DNA from: Candidatus Nanoarchaeia archaeon
Lineage (GTDB): Archaea; Nanobdellota; Nanobdellia; SCGC-AAA011-G17; GW2011-AR17
Length of the DNA stretch: 56,282 nucleotides
NCBI GenBank assembly: GCA_028706745.1
Contig: JAQTVM010000009.1
Location: 1-56,282, forward strand
Reading direction: 5' to 3'
The notes beneath the pieces were generated by a model. That model was not told the DNA's origin, did no database searches, and saw only the letters and a list, made by a program, of their open reading frames with translations. Position 1 is the first letter of the stretch. Each line of letters begins with the position of its first letter. A program made the position numbers and the translations under genes. Below are positions 1 to 9,615 of the stretch, one piece after another.

Positions 1-96
1 CAACAGCCTTATTCTCCAAATGACATCCCTTATTTTTAGAATTATATATCTTAGCTATTAGCCTTGTCAAAATGTAATACAATTAGCCATATGCAA

Positions 97-126
97 GCTG
101 GTGACATATGTCATGATAGAATACAC
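97..126. repeat. Left copy of a 30-bp inverted repeat found at both window ends
   Basis: These 30 bases are the exact reverse complement of 56156-56185. The centre is a perfect 12-bp palindrome, TGACATATGTCA (102-113). The copy lies about 35 bp upstream of the TATA box of the first surface-protein gene. It could be an operator, a recombination site or a dispersed genomic repeat. The sequence alone does not decide. Confidence 0.8.
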
Positions 127-145
127 GTGCTAATTTTTCGGTTAA

Positions 146-157
146 CTTTATATATTG
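146..157 (+). promoter_or_regulatory. TATA box of the first surface-protein gene
   Basis: CTTTATATATTG matches an archaeal TATA box and should start transcription near 180, leaving a leader of about 20-25 nt before the ATG at 203. An A/G-rich stretch (GGGAAAAAAGAGG) lies directly before the start codon. Confidence 0.5.
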
Positions 158-202
158 TGCAAACAATCTTAATCCCATAGCGATTCCAAGGGAAAAAAGA
201 GG

Positions 203-2167
203 ATGAAGCTAAGGACAAAGGCGCTTGTAGTAGGGCTGTTGATAAGCATAATGCTCAATCTTGCTATTATATTCTCTGCTGTTTTTTACAATCCGGTTGA
301 ACTGCCTTTTGAAAAATTCACAGGGAGGGGAATGGGCGGAGGCGTGGATATTTGCGTTGACTGGTACATAAATCTTTCAGAAGTGTCGCCGCAGGTGACT
401 AAATATGGAGATGAATACAGGATTGATATCAACCTCAGCGAGAGAGAAGACATATATTATCCTTTCCTTAACTTCACAGACAACACAACTTTGTTTGAAA
501 TAAACCGCACGACAGGAGTGATAAATTTTACCGCAAACTCGTCGCAGATGGGGCAGTATATAGTCAATATCACTGTTGGAAACAATGCCTGCAGGGAGCC
601 TGATGATTCAATGCTGTTCCGGATAAATGTCACAGAAGACAATTTTGCCCCTGTAATAAACCTCACTTACAACCTGACAATGTACGAGGATTCCCCCTTT
701 TACTTCAACATGAGCAACTTCACTTATGACCCGGACAACGATGCATTAAAATTCTATGACAATTATCCTAATTTTGTAATAGGCGAAGATTCCGGAATTA
801 TTGACTGGACACCTGATGACGAAGACATCGGAAACTGGACAGTGAGATTTACTGTTGTTGACCCGGGATTCCTTGTTGATTTCCAGGACGTGCTGATGCA
901 GGTAATAAGCGTGAATGATGCGCCGATACTCTCCGCTATTGGCGCGCAGACAGCCCAGGTTAATGTAAGCCTTAACATAACATTAAGGGGATATGACCAG
1001 GATGCTGTTGATGCCCTGACATTTTTTTCAAACACAAGCTGGTTCCTGAACAGCACTGAAAAAATTAACACAAGCTCAAACTGGGCAGAGTATCTTCTTA
1101 CAATAATCATCACAAACAATTCATGGGTTAATGAAACATTTTCCATTAACATAACAGTGAATGACACAGAAGGCGCATCTGACTCAGAAGTTATCAGTTT
1201 CACAGTCGTGCAATACAACCATCCGCCGAACATAACATCCTATTACCCTCTTGAAAAATCAATATCCTTATTCACAGGCGCCTGCCAGTTTTTCAATATA
1301 ACAAAATATGATGAAGACGGAACAATACCCTCCACAATGTGGTACCTTGACGGCAATGAAACAGCAATAACACTTGATGGATACACTTTCTGCCCGTCAA
1401 TTGCCGGAACATATAATATAACCGTGGTAATCACAGACGGCATGGCAAATGACTCAGAGTCATGGATAATAACCGCAGCAGTCCAGCAGCCGTCAAGCAC
1501 CACTCCGAGCGGAGCAGGGGGAGGAGGGGCGGGAAAATTCTGCGAGCCAAGCTGGGTTTGCACTGACTGGATATGGTGCCAGCCCGGAGGCATACAAACA
1601 AGGATATGTTCTGACAGAAACAAGTGCGGCTCAATAACAGGCAAGCCGATAGAAACGCAATCCTGCATCTACACTGAATTCCCAACCTGCTTTGACGGAA
1701 TAAAAAACCAGGATGAAGTTGCGCCTGACTGCGGAGGAAGCATCTGTAAGTCCTGTCCTACCTGTGATGACGGCATACAAAACCAGGGCGAAGATGCCAT
1801 TGACTGCGGAGGGCCTTGTCCTGTATGCAAGGAGCTTCTTGCGCCGTCAGAAGTAAAGCCAATAGCATTTGCAGCTCAACAGATTGTGGCAAACCTTAAC
1901 ATTTACTGGATGTTCTGGCTGCTTGTTTCAATCCTTATGCTTTCAATGGTAAGGGCTGTAAGGGAGGTAAACGTTGAAAGAATAATGCTTGCGGCAAAAC
2001 GAAAAGACCCTGTCCCGAAAGTAAACAAGCTTCTTAAATTGTCTTATAAGGAAATAAAGGCAAACAATCACGAAAAGGCAAAAGAGTATTATAATGAGGC
2101 AAAAGAGTTATATGAAAAGCTGTCTGACAGCGACAAAAAGAGGGTAAAGCTTAAGGAGAATTCTTAG
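203..2167 (+). CDS. Cadherin/Ig-like membrane-anchored surface protein with Cys-rich C-terminal modules
   Basis: This 654-aa protein has an N-terminal hydrophobic segment (about residues 7-28), then Asn/Thr-rich beta-sandwich repeats with motifs such as NxTVNDTEG and ...VNDAP, as in cadherin-like/He_PIG domains of archaeal surface proteins (to about residue 430). A Gly-rich hinge follows, then Cys-rich modules (about 447-545: a CxPSWxCTDWxxC thrombospondin-like unit and two CxDGIxNQxE...CGG..C units). A membrane segment near 570-590 precedes a charged, probably coiled-coil tail of about 70 residues. The many NxT/NxS sites suggest N-glycosylation. It should be anchored in the cell membrane with the repeats outside. 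The next gene has the same plan, so the two probably act together in the envelope or in adhesion. Ligand unknown. Confidence 0.8.
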   Translation: MKLRTKALVVGLLISIMLNLAIIFSAVFYNPVELPFEKFTGRGMGGGVDICVDWYINLSEVSPQVTKYGDEYRIDINLSEREDIYYPFLNFTDNTTLFEINRTTGVINFTANSSQMGQYIVNITVGNNACREPDDSMLFRINVTEDNFAPVINLTYNLTMYEDSPFYFNMSNFTYDPDNDALKFYDNYPNFVIGEDSGIIDWTPDDEDIGNWTVRFTVVDPGFLVDFQDVLMQVISVNDAPILSAIGAQTAQVNVSLNITLRGYDQDAVDALTFFSNTSWFLNSTEKINTSSNWAEYLLTIIITNNSWVNETFSINITVNDTEGASDSEVISFTVVQYNHPPNITSYYPLEKSISLFTGACQFFNITKYDEDGTIPSTMWYLDGNETAITLDGYTFCPSIAGTYNITVVITDGMANDSESWIITAAVQQPSSTTPSGAGGGGAGKFCEPSWVCTDWIWCQPGGIQTRICSDRNKCGSITGKPIETQSCIYTEFPTCFDGIKNQDEVAPDCGGSICKSCPTCDDGIQNQGEDAIDCGGPCPVCKELLAPSEVKPIAFAAQQIVANLNIYWMFWLLVSILMLSMVRAVREVNVERIMLAAKRKDPVPKVNKLLKLSYKEIKANNHEKAKEYYNEAKELYEKLSDSDKKRVKLKENS

Positions 2168-2296
2168 GGATATATTTATAAATCTGCACCCCTTATTTTT
2201 GTTGTACTACACAGGGTTTGGGTATAGAGAGTATGCTAAAAGGCAAAAAGAAGAGGTGTAACGGGTTTTGCCTAAAATCAAAGCCCTTAATCAATA

Positions 2297-5200
2297 ATGG
2301 TTCATAAAAGGTATGTAAAAAGGGGAAACAAGGTGTATGGCCCTTATCTGTATAACAGCAAAAGAGTAAATGGAAAAGTAAAGAACGAGTATCTTGGAAT
2401 AGACAAGTCCGGCGAGTGGAGAAAGGCAGGGATTCTTGCATCTGTATTCATTCTGGTTCTCATAGGCATTGCGCTTGCAGATTATGGCATATTTTCAGGA
2501 AGCAGTTCAGGTATAACATCCAGTCTTATTGTTTGGGACCAAGGTTCAGGAGGTATAGACAATTCTAGCTGGTTCAGCAATTGCTCGTCATATACTTATA
2601 CTCACTGTGATTCAGGCAAGAGCGCCAGCCATGCAACAGTATTATTTTATGCTAATTATTCAAATAGTACAGTTGGACCAATTATGGGCAATTGCAGCAT
2701 ACGATTTAATTATACAGGAACATATGGCTCTTTTTCAGAAATGAATTACAATCCCCTTACATTTTTATATGAATTTAATTCTTCTTTTAATATCCGAAGC
2801 AATTATTCAACTCAGTTTATGGTTCAAATAAATTGCACCAATATCAGTTCCGATACTAGCATTCGTTATGATAACTTAAGTGCAGTAGATTACTTTGAGA
2901 TAAAAAATACAAAACCCTATAATATTCTTCCATATGATTCAACAATCCCCATTCAAACCTGTAATGAAGATACAGCCTGCACGTATAATGTAAGCGCAAA
3001 TTTTACAGATGATGATGACAATGACCTGCCCCTTTCTTCATTTAGTATTAACAGCACTTCTTCTACATTCTCAACCTGCACACTTTCTGTGAGTAATCTA
3101 GGCATTATAACCGTGCTATGCACAAACAGCAGCCAAGCGGGAAGCTATAATGCATTTGTAACTGCAACGGACGGCGCAGGATCTAGTTCTGCTTCTTTAA
3201 CAATTCCCTATACAATCACGGCAGTCAACGACGCCCCGATAGTAACGGGATTAACTCAAACCTGCACAGAAGACACGCTTTGCTCATTTTACATAAGCGC
3301 ATCTGACGAGGAAAGCGGGACAATAACAAACGGCGCAGGCACCGGATTGGGCTATTTGAATTTTACAAGCAACAGCACATTAGTTGCAATAAACCTGTCG
3401 AACGGCTCTGTCTCCTTTACGCCATTAAACGCGGATGTTGGAACGCATTACATAGAAATAAACGTGACAGACGCTGATAACGAAAGGAACACAACAGTGC
3501 TTGTGCTGACAATAAATAATGACAATGACCCGCCGAACTTATTTTATGCATGCAACAGCACAAACAACACCATTCTTACAGAAGATGTAATCTTCTCCTG
3601 CATGCTCAACGCAACAGATGAAGATGAAGGCGACACCCACACATACACTGCAAACTACAGCTGGTTCACAATAAGCTGCGGCACGCAGACAGTAAGCAGC
3701 GGAAACACTTCCTGCAATGTGACATTCGCGCCGACAGACATAGCAGTGTTCTCGCACTGGATTAACATCACAGTCACAGACAGCGGAGGCTTAAAGTCAT
3801 CAAAAATAATCAACTTCTCAGTTGATAATGTGCCTGACTACCCTTACTGGAAAAATATAACAAACGTGACTGCCTGGGCAAATGTGTCATATTGGAATCA
3901 AGTTGAGGCAGATGACAATGACACCCTTACGCAGTTTGGCGACTGGGTAAATTATTCTGCAAACTATACTTGGTTTAACATAAACGCCTCAACAGGAATT
4001 ATAGTATTTGACAGCACAGGGCTGAATGACAAGACAGGCACTTGGTGGGTCAATATAACCGCCAATGACTCGACAGGGCTTGAAGCGTCTGTTGTAATCA
4101 ACTTCACTGTTTATGCAAACAGCTACCCTCATATTAATATAGTGCAAGAGTATAATCTTACAGAAGGGTATGAATTCTATCTCAATATTTCAGCAAACGT
4201 GACAGCAGATACAGGGGAAACAATAACATATGCAGACAATACAAGCTTATTTGACATAAATGCAACAACAGGGGAAATAAACTTCACTCCGACTGACATC
4301 AATGTCGGAACAAATTGGGTGCAGATTAACATTACAGATAACCGCGGCACGACAAACACAAGCATATTCAATTTCACTGTTTATAATGAGGAAGATGCGC
4401 CTGTCCTTGAAACAATCCCCAATCTTACAAACGTTTCAGAAGGCACGGCTTTTATATTTTATGTTAACTTCACAGATGATGATTTGAAGATTCCAAGCAG
4501 CACAGAAAGCGTGCATGTGAAAAGCAATTCAACAGCATTATTCACTCTTGATTTATATGTCACGCAGGCAAACGCGACAAACAGCACAAGCGGAAAGGTA
4601 ATTCTTCCCATAACTTTCACTCCGTCAGCAACATCAAACGGAACATACTGGATTAACATAACCTTGAATGACTCGACAGGGCTTGGAACATCGCAGCTTG
4701 TCCTGATAAATGTCTCCGAATATAATGTCCCCCCAATGTTCATGACAGAAGACCCTGCTTTCTGTTCTGTAAGGGAAGCAGAAGAAGACACGCTGTTTGC
4801 TTCCTGCACATTAATTGCCTGCGACAATGACACTTCAACAACGCTTTCATTTGCCGCCAATTACAGCTGGTTTGCAATGAACAACAGCGCAATAACCGCT
4901 GTCCTAATAAGCCCGAATGTGTATTGCGCAAATGTTACTGTAAATTTCACACCAGACTATACAGAAGTGGGAAACTGGTCTATACTTCTTAATGTCACTG
5001 ACAATATGGCAGCATACGACACTTATGAAATAACATTCAATATCAGCTCTGTCAATGACGCGCCTGTTTTGGACCCGATACCGGACTTGTTTGTTGTATA
5101 TGATGTTGTTTTCACATACGACATAAACGCAACAGACGAGGAAGGCAATACATTGACTTTTTCCTATAATGGAACAGCATTATATGACTCCGCCATTGGC

Positions 5201-7303
5201 GGATGGTTGAGCTTAAACACATCAACAGGGATGATAACAATTGACGCAGATTCCTTGGATGCAGACACATACAAGGTTAATTTCACCGTCAATGACACTC
5301 ATGGGGCAAGCGATTCGCAGGTTGTCAATATCACAATAAGGGAAAACACAAAGCCATACTGCACTACAGCTATAAATAATTATAGAAGTCTAACAAAAAG
5401 TGACAACACTGAAATTCCTAAGAATACTGTTTTTTTCCCGACAGACAGCGTAAATTTTTCAATGAGGGAAAGCGAAATAACAGGCAACTTCACAATATCA
5501 TGCACAGATGATGAAGGAGATGCTATTACATTTGAATGGTATTGGAATACAACCTTAAATAGAACATATACAACAAGCGGCACACCAGGAGCAAAAAGCG
5601 ATACATGGGGCTATACAACATATTATCTTGATGCAGGCAATTATACAATGTCCCTTGTTGTGAAAGACACAGGACAAAACAAAACATATAACATCACTGT
5701 ATCTGTAGCAAATGTCAATGCGCCGCCAATGCTTGTCTCGCAGATACCAAACATTTCAAAACTGCCAAGCGGAAACGGATGGTACAATGACGTGGTAAAC
5801 AGCAGAAACTTCAGTGTTTATTTTATAGATTTAGACGGGGAGAATCTCACCTACTCGGGGTACTGGCTTCCCTTGAATGAATCTTTCAGCGACAGCAACA
5901 TAACAAGAATTATTTCAGCATGGGAAACAAATGGAAACTGGAACATTACAAACGACACAGGCAACCCTGCAATAAGGCAGAACAGCACTTCAGGCATTGC
6001 ATATGCAAATATAAGCGGCTTATCTTACACGAATCTCACCGGGTTTAGCGCAAGAATCAAACTTATGGGCACAGGCGCGGCAGGGCTCTGCTTTGCATCT
6101 GAAGGCGGATGCCTGAAAGATTCTCAGCTTGCATTCTTCAACAGCACTGACAACAAGACATATATTGCAAAATATGACAACGGCACTGAGTCTTATTTAA
6201 GCAGCACTTATTCGCTTGACATCAGCCTGAACGAATCTTACTGGATAAAAACAAAAGTAAAGGACAACAACACATTGCTCTATGTGTCTTTAAACAGCAC
6301 TAACTGGAACCTAGCATACAATGTCTCTTTCAATGAAACAGCAACAGGTAATTTGCAGCTAATAACAATCAGCGGAGATGCAGTATTTGATGACATAAAT
6401 GTAAAAGACCCGGATTTAAGAAATATGACGCTGGCAGTTGTTTCAGGAGGTAACATAACAATGACTCCTGCTTCAGGATGGTTTGGGGAAATCACAATGA
6501 TTCTTGCAGCGTCAGACGGAATAAACACCACTGACTCAAACCAGTTCACCCTGCACGTGGATGAAGTAACAGTGCTGCCGCCGGTAACCTTGACTACCAC
6601 GACAACTTCAACATCCACAAGAATGGAAACAAAAGCGGCTGATATGACAATTCTTGTTCCCTCAATGATAAGCCTTACCCCTCTCTCAAAAACAATAGTG
6701 CCTGTAATACTAAAGAATACAGGGCAGCTTGACCTTAACACAATAACCCTTATTGCAACATCAAACCAGAGTGAATTAAAGCTTAACCTGAATGAAACTT
6801 CGTGGACAGCCCTGACAATCGGCGACAGCGTTTATGTAAACCTCGAGGTTGACATTGGATTGCTTGCACCTGACAGATACACAATACGTCTTGACGCGGA
6901 ATCGCAAATACCCCCTCTTAAAAGATTTGCGGAGATTGTTGTAGATGTAAGGGAAAAGGACGCTGTTCTTAAGGCGCAGCTAAAGGAGATGATACAGTTT
7001 ACAAGGGACTTGTTCCTGCAGAATCCCGAATGCCTTGAACTTACAGAACTGATAAATGAAGCAGAGGAAAAGTTCAGGACATACCAGTATGAGGAAGGGC
7101 TTGAGATGATACACAGGGCAAACCAGGGATGCAAGGAGTTCATAGCTGCAAAGGAAGGAGAGTCAAATGTTAATCTTGCGGGAATGGCAAAAACATTCAT
7201 ACAAGAGCACTGGAAGACAATGATTCTTGAGGGGATAGGGCTTATACTTGCAATACTTCTTTTGATATACTATTTCCAGAGAAGAAGCGCTGCAAAGCTG
7301 TAA
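2297..7303 (+). CDS. Giant (1668 aa) cadherin-like repeat surface protein with a cytoplasmic N-terminal tag
   Basis: The protein opens with about 40 basic residues (KRYVKRGNKVYGPYLYN, then NEYLG) before a membrane segment near 43-65, so this tag should lie in the cytoplasm. About 1350 residues of repeated cadherin/He_PIG-like beta domains follow; the recurring signatures are VNDAPxL, FTPxxxxVGxxWxxINITD and NxTxLF, and NxT/NxS sites are very dense. Before the C terminus come a Thr-rich linker (TLTTTTTSTST), a CARDB/NEW3-like beta domain, a helical region rich in E/K and a final membrane helix ending in RRSAAKL. The ATG is preceded at distance by GAGGTG; a TATA box (TATATTTATAAA, 2170-2181) lies upstream. 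Function is inferred as cell-surface adhesion or a surface-layer component. The MoxR/VWA genes downstream may help assemble such proteins. Confidence 0.8.
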   Translation: MVHKRYVKRGNKVYGPYLYNSKRVNGKVKNEYLGIDKSGEWRKAGILASVFILVLIGIALADYGIFSGSSSGITSSLIVWDQGSGGIDNSSWFSNCSSYTYTHCDSGKSASHATVLFYANYSNSTVGPIMGNCSIRFNYTGTYGSFSEMNYNPLTFLYEFNSSFNIRSNYSTQFMVQINCTNISSDTSIRYDNLSAVDYFEIKNTKPYNILPYDSTIPIQTCNEDTACTYNVSANFTDDDDNDLPLSSFSINSTSSTFSTCTLSVSNLGIITVLCTNSSQAGSYNAFVTATDGAGSSSASLTIPYTITAVNDAPIVTGLTQTCTEDTLCSFYISASDEESGTITNGAGTGLGYLNFTSNSTLVAINLSNGSVSFTPLNADVGTHYIEINVTDADNERNTTVLVLTINNDNDPPNLFYACNSTNNTILTEDVIFSCMLNATDEDEGDTHTYTANYSWFTISCGTQTVSSGNTSCNVTFAPTDIAVFSHWINITVTDSGGLKSSKIINFSVDNVPDYPYWKNITNVTAWANVSYWNQVEADDNDTLTQFGDWVNYSANYTWFNINASTGIIVFDSTGLNDKTGTWWVNITANDSTGLEASVVINFTVYANSYPHINIVQEYNLTEGYEFYLNISANVTADTGETITYADNTSLFDINATTGEINFTPTDINVGTNWVQINITDNRGTTNTSIFNFTVYNEEDAPVLETIPNLTNVSEGTAFIFYVNFTDDDLKIPSSTESVHVKSNSTALFTLDLYVTQANATNSTSGKVILPITFTPSATSNGTYWINITLNDSTGLGTSQLVLINVSEYNVPPMFMTEDPAFCSVREAEEDTLFASCTLIACDNDTSTTLSFAANYSWFAMNNSAITAVLISPNVYCANVTVNFTPDYTEVGNWSILLNVTDNMAAYDTYEITFNISSVNDAPVLDPIPDLFVVYDVVFTYDINATDEEGNTLTFSYNGTALYDSAIGGWLSLNTSTGMITIDADSLDADTYKVNFTVNDTHGASDSQVVNITIRENTKPYCTTAINNYRSLTKSDNTEIPKNTVFFPTDSVNFSMRESEITGNFTISCTDDEGDAITFEWYWNTTLNRTYTTSGTPGAKSDTWGYTTYYLDAGNYTMSLVVKDTGQNKTYNITVSVANVNAPPMLVSQIPNISKLPSGNGWYNDVVNSRNFSVYFIDLDGENLTYSGYWLPLNESFSDSNITRIISAWETNGNWNITNDTGNPAIRQNSTSGIAYANISGLSYTNLTGFSARIKLMGTGAAGLCFASEGGCLKDSQLAFFNSTDNKTYIAKYDNGTESYLSSTYSLDISLNESYWIKTKVKDNNTLLYVSLNSTNWNLAYNVSFNETATGNLQLITISGDAVFDDINVKDPDLRNMTLAVVSGGNITMTPASGWFGEITMILAASDGINTTDSNQFTLHVDEVTVLPPVTLTTTTTSTSTRMETKAADMTILVPSMISLTPLSKTIVPVILKNTGQLDLNTITLIATSNQSELKLNLNETSWTALTIGDSVYVNLEVDIGLLAPDRYTIRLDAESQIPPLKRFAEIVVDVREKDAVLKAQLKEMIQFTRDLFLQNPECLELTELINEAEEKFRTYQYEEGLEMIHRANQGCKEFIAAKEGESNVNLAGMAKTFIQEHWKTMILEGIGLILAILLLIYYFQRRSAAKL

Positions 7304-7399
7304 AAAGCAAGGAAGGCAGCCTCATTTAATAACATTAAAACGCTTCGAAAACAATGCAAACCAAGAATTCCAGCCGCCTTTCTTTGGTTTACACCTCAT

Positions 7400-7448
7400 A
7401 GTTTAGCCACCGCCAACTACCAGCTACCTGCTGCCTACTACCTACTAT
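7400..7448. other. Low-complexity CTAC/CTGC-rich intergenic tract
   Basis: The spacer between the giant surface gene and the MoxR gene carries a degenerate run of CTACC, CTGCC and CTACT units. It lacks ORFs. A looser tract of similar taste (CTACAAACCACAGGCTACAAAC) lies at 10590-10612. No function is evident; it may be slippage-derived filler. Confidence 0.4.
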
Positions 7449-7499
7449 GTTTACCCACAAGATTTAAAAGCATAAAACAGCATTATATTAAGAGAAAAG

Positions 7500-8687
7500 A
7501 TGGCAAAAAAAGAGGATGTTAAAAAAACTGCAGGAAAAGAAGCAGGCAAAAAAGCCCCTGAAAAAAAATCCGGCAAAAAGAATGCAGAAAAAGAAGCAGG
7601 CAGGGAATATATAAAAAAAGAGCGTATTATCCAGAAAACAAAAGAGCCCGCCATTCAAGAATCAGCTAAGCCGGCGCATGAGCCTCATAAAATCAAGGAG
7701 CTTTCTCCTGCAGACACTGCCAAAAAAGTCAAGGAATACCACAAGCAATTGGCTGACTTAAGGCAGGAAATTAAAAAAGTCATTGTCGGGCAGGACATGG
7801 TAGTCACAGGCTTGCTAAGGGGATTGCTGTGCAACAGCCACGTTCTTGTAGAGGGCTTGCCCGGAATTGCAAAAACACTTTTAGTCAGGGCATTAGCTGT
7901 TTCAGCAGGATGCAGTTTCAGCAGGGTTCAGTTCACAGTGGACTTGCTGCCGACAGACATTCTCGGGCTTCAGAGCTACATAGAAGGAAAAGGATTCGTG
8001 ACATTAAAAGGTCCGATATTCGCAAACTTCCTCATGGCAGATGAAATTAACAGAACCCCTCCAAAAACACAGTCAGCATTATTGGAAGCAATGCAGGAGA
8101 GACAGGTTACAATTGCAAAAGAAACATTCCAGCTTCCTTCTCCATTCTTCGTAATGGCAACACAGAACCCGCTTGAGCAAGAAGGCGTTTACAGGCTGCC
8201 TGAAGCTCAGGTCGACAGGTTCTTATTCAAAATTATCATGCCCTATCCTTCAATGGATGAAGAACAGATGATATTAAGGAGCAATATCACACTGCAGAAA
8301 TTTGAGGACTTCAATCTCCAGCCGGTGCTTAATCCTGAAAAAATTATTCAAATGCAGGACTTTGCAAAGACAATCTATCTTGACCCTGAAATAGAAAAAT
8401 ACATAATAAAAATTGTTGACGCAACAAGGCATCCTGCAAAATACAAGCTGGAACACGCAAAATTCATAGAGCTTGGCTGCTCGCCAAGGGCAGGTATCTG
8501 CATGTTCATAGGGGCAAAAGCCCAGGCAATGATTGAAGGAAAGGCATTTGTGACTCCTCAGCATGTCAAGGATGTCGCTTACGACGTTATGAGGCACAGG
8601 CTTATCCTGACATATGAGGCAGAAGCGGAAAAAATCACGCCGGATATAATAATAAAGGAAATTCTATCCAAAGTTCCGGTGCCATAG
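7500..8687 (+). CDS. MoxR-family AAA+ ATPase with a Lys-rich N-terminal extension
   Basis: This is a MoxR-type AAA+ ATPase of 395 aa. The Walker A is GLPGIAKT, the Walker B is FLMADEINR followed by PPKTQSALLEAMQER, and sensor 1 is MATQNP. The core starts near residue 85; the first ~75 residues are an unusual K/E/A-rich, probably disordered extension. MoxR ATPases act as chaperones that help assemble or activate membrane or metal-containing complexes, usually with DUF58 and VWA partners, and both are encoded directly downstream (8695 and 9615). A TATA-like ATTTAAAAG near 7460 lies upstream of the ATG, after AGAGAAAAG. The client is unknown; the giant surface proteins just upstream are plausible candidates by position only. 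Confidence 0.9.
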   Translation: MAKKEDVKKTAGKEAGKKAPEKKSGKKNAEKEAGREYIKKERIIQKTKEPAIQESAKPAHEPHKIKELSPADTAKKVKEYHKQLADLRQEIKKVIVGQDMVVTGLLRGLLCNSHVLVEGLPGIAKTLLVRALAVSAGCSFSRVQFTVDLLPTDILGLQSYIEGKGFVTLKGPIFANFLMADEINRTPPKTQSALLEAMQERQVTIAKETFQLPSPFFVMATQNPLEQEGVYRLPEAQVDRFLFKIIMPYPSMDEEQMILRSNITLQKFEDFNLQPVLNPEKIIQMQDFAKTIYLDPEIEKYIIKIVDATRHPAKYKLEHAKFIELGCSPRAGICMFIGAKAQAMIEGKAFVTPQHVKDVAYDVMRHRLILTYEAEAEKITPDIIIKEILSKVPVP

Positions 8688-8694
8688 GTGCAAC

Positions 8695-9615
8695 GTGGCA
8701 GACAAGAAAGCCCAGGAAGAGAAAAGAAGGCTTAAGGTAGACATAGCCCAGATAATAATGAAGATAGAGGCGCTTACAAAGCGCATTGTGCAGACACGGG
8801 CTCTTGGAGAATATCTCAGCGTTTTCAGGGGAGCAGGAATGGAATTTGAAGGATACAAGCCCTACACTCCTGACATTGATGCAAGCAAGATTGACTGGAA
8901 AGCCTCTGTCAAGGCAAAACAAAAGCTGGTAAAGATTTACAGGGAAATCAGGGAGCTTGAGGTTTATTTTCTTCTTGATGTCAGCTCAAGCATGATTTTC
9001 GGCTCGCAGGACAAGCTTAAGAACGAAGTTGCAGCTGAATTCATACTTGCAATGGCATACACAGTTCTAAGCGCGGGCGATTCAGTGGGACTTATTGCTT
9101 TCTCAGACAAGGTAAAAAATTATACAAAAGCAGGAAAAGGGATAAGACAGTTCTACAAGCTTGCAAGAGTAGTTATAGACCCTAATCTCTACGGAGGCAG
9201 CTACAATCTTGTTGAAGCAGAGCAGTTTGCGCTTAATTACGTCACAAGAAAGCACGGCGTTCTTGTAATAGTATCTGACTTTTACGGGGCAAAGGGAGCC
9301 GTATGGCAGAAAAAGTTAAAGTTATTAGGGGGAAAGTTTGACACAATCTGCATAATAGTTCGCGACCCGAGGGATATTTCATTGCCGTCTGATGTGGGTG
9401 AAGTCCTTGTTGAAGACCCTTATACAGGGGAAAGGCAGCTCATACACTCTGCATTGTTAAGGCAGAAATACGAATCAATCTCAAAAAGGCAGGACAGGGA
9501 GCTTATGGCAATATTCAAGGACTGCAATGCCAACGCAATGGTGCTTAACACTGAAGAGCCCCTGTACAATACGCTTGTCACATTTTTCCAGATGCGAAGA
9601 AAGAGGGCGCGCTGA
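8695..9615 (+). CDS. DUF58 protein with a VWA-like fold
   Basis: The protein has 306 aa and the DUF58 hallmark YxPDIDASKIDWKAS (about residues 61-75) followed by a VWA-like domain with a DxSxS metal-ion site (DVSSSM, near 100). No membrane segments are seen, so it is probably a cytoplasmic or peripheral partner of the MoxR ATPase encoded 7 bp upstream. The start is GTG at 8695, placed by AGGTG a few bases before it. The stop codon overlaps the ATG of the next gene by one base (TGATG), so translation is probably coupled. Confidence 0.88.
   Translation: MADKKAQEEKRRLKVDIAQIIMKIEALTKRIVQTRALGEYLSVFRGAGMEFEGYKPYTPDIDASKIDWKASVKAKQKLVKIYREIRELEVYFLLDVSSSMIFGSQDKLKNEVAAEFILAMAYTVLSAGDSVGLIAFSDKVKNYTKAGKGIRQFYKLARVVIDPNLYGGSYNLVEAEQFALNYVTRKHGVLVIVSDFYGAKGAVWQKKLKLLGGKFDTICIIVRDPRDISLPSDVGEVLVEDPYTGERQLIHSALLRQKYESISKRQDRELMAIFKDCNANAMVLNTEEPLYNTLVTFFQMRRKRAR

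Noticed and set aside
763-1233. Minus-strand frame inside the first surface gene
   Set aside because: It is antisense to a coherent beta-repeat protein, has no promoter, and its composition mirrors the gene on the other strand.
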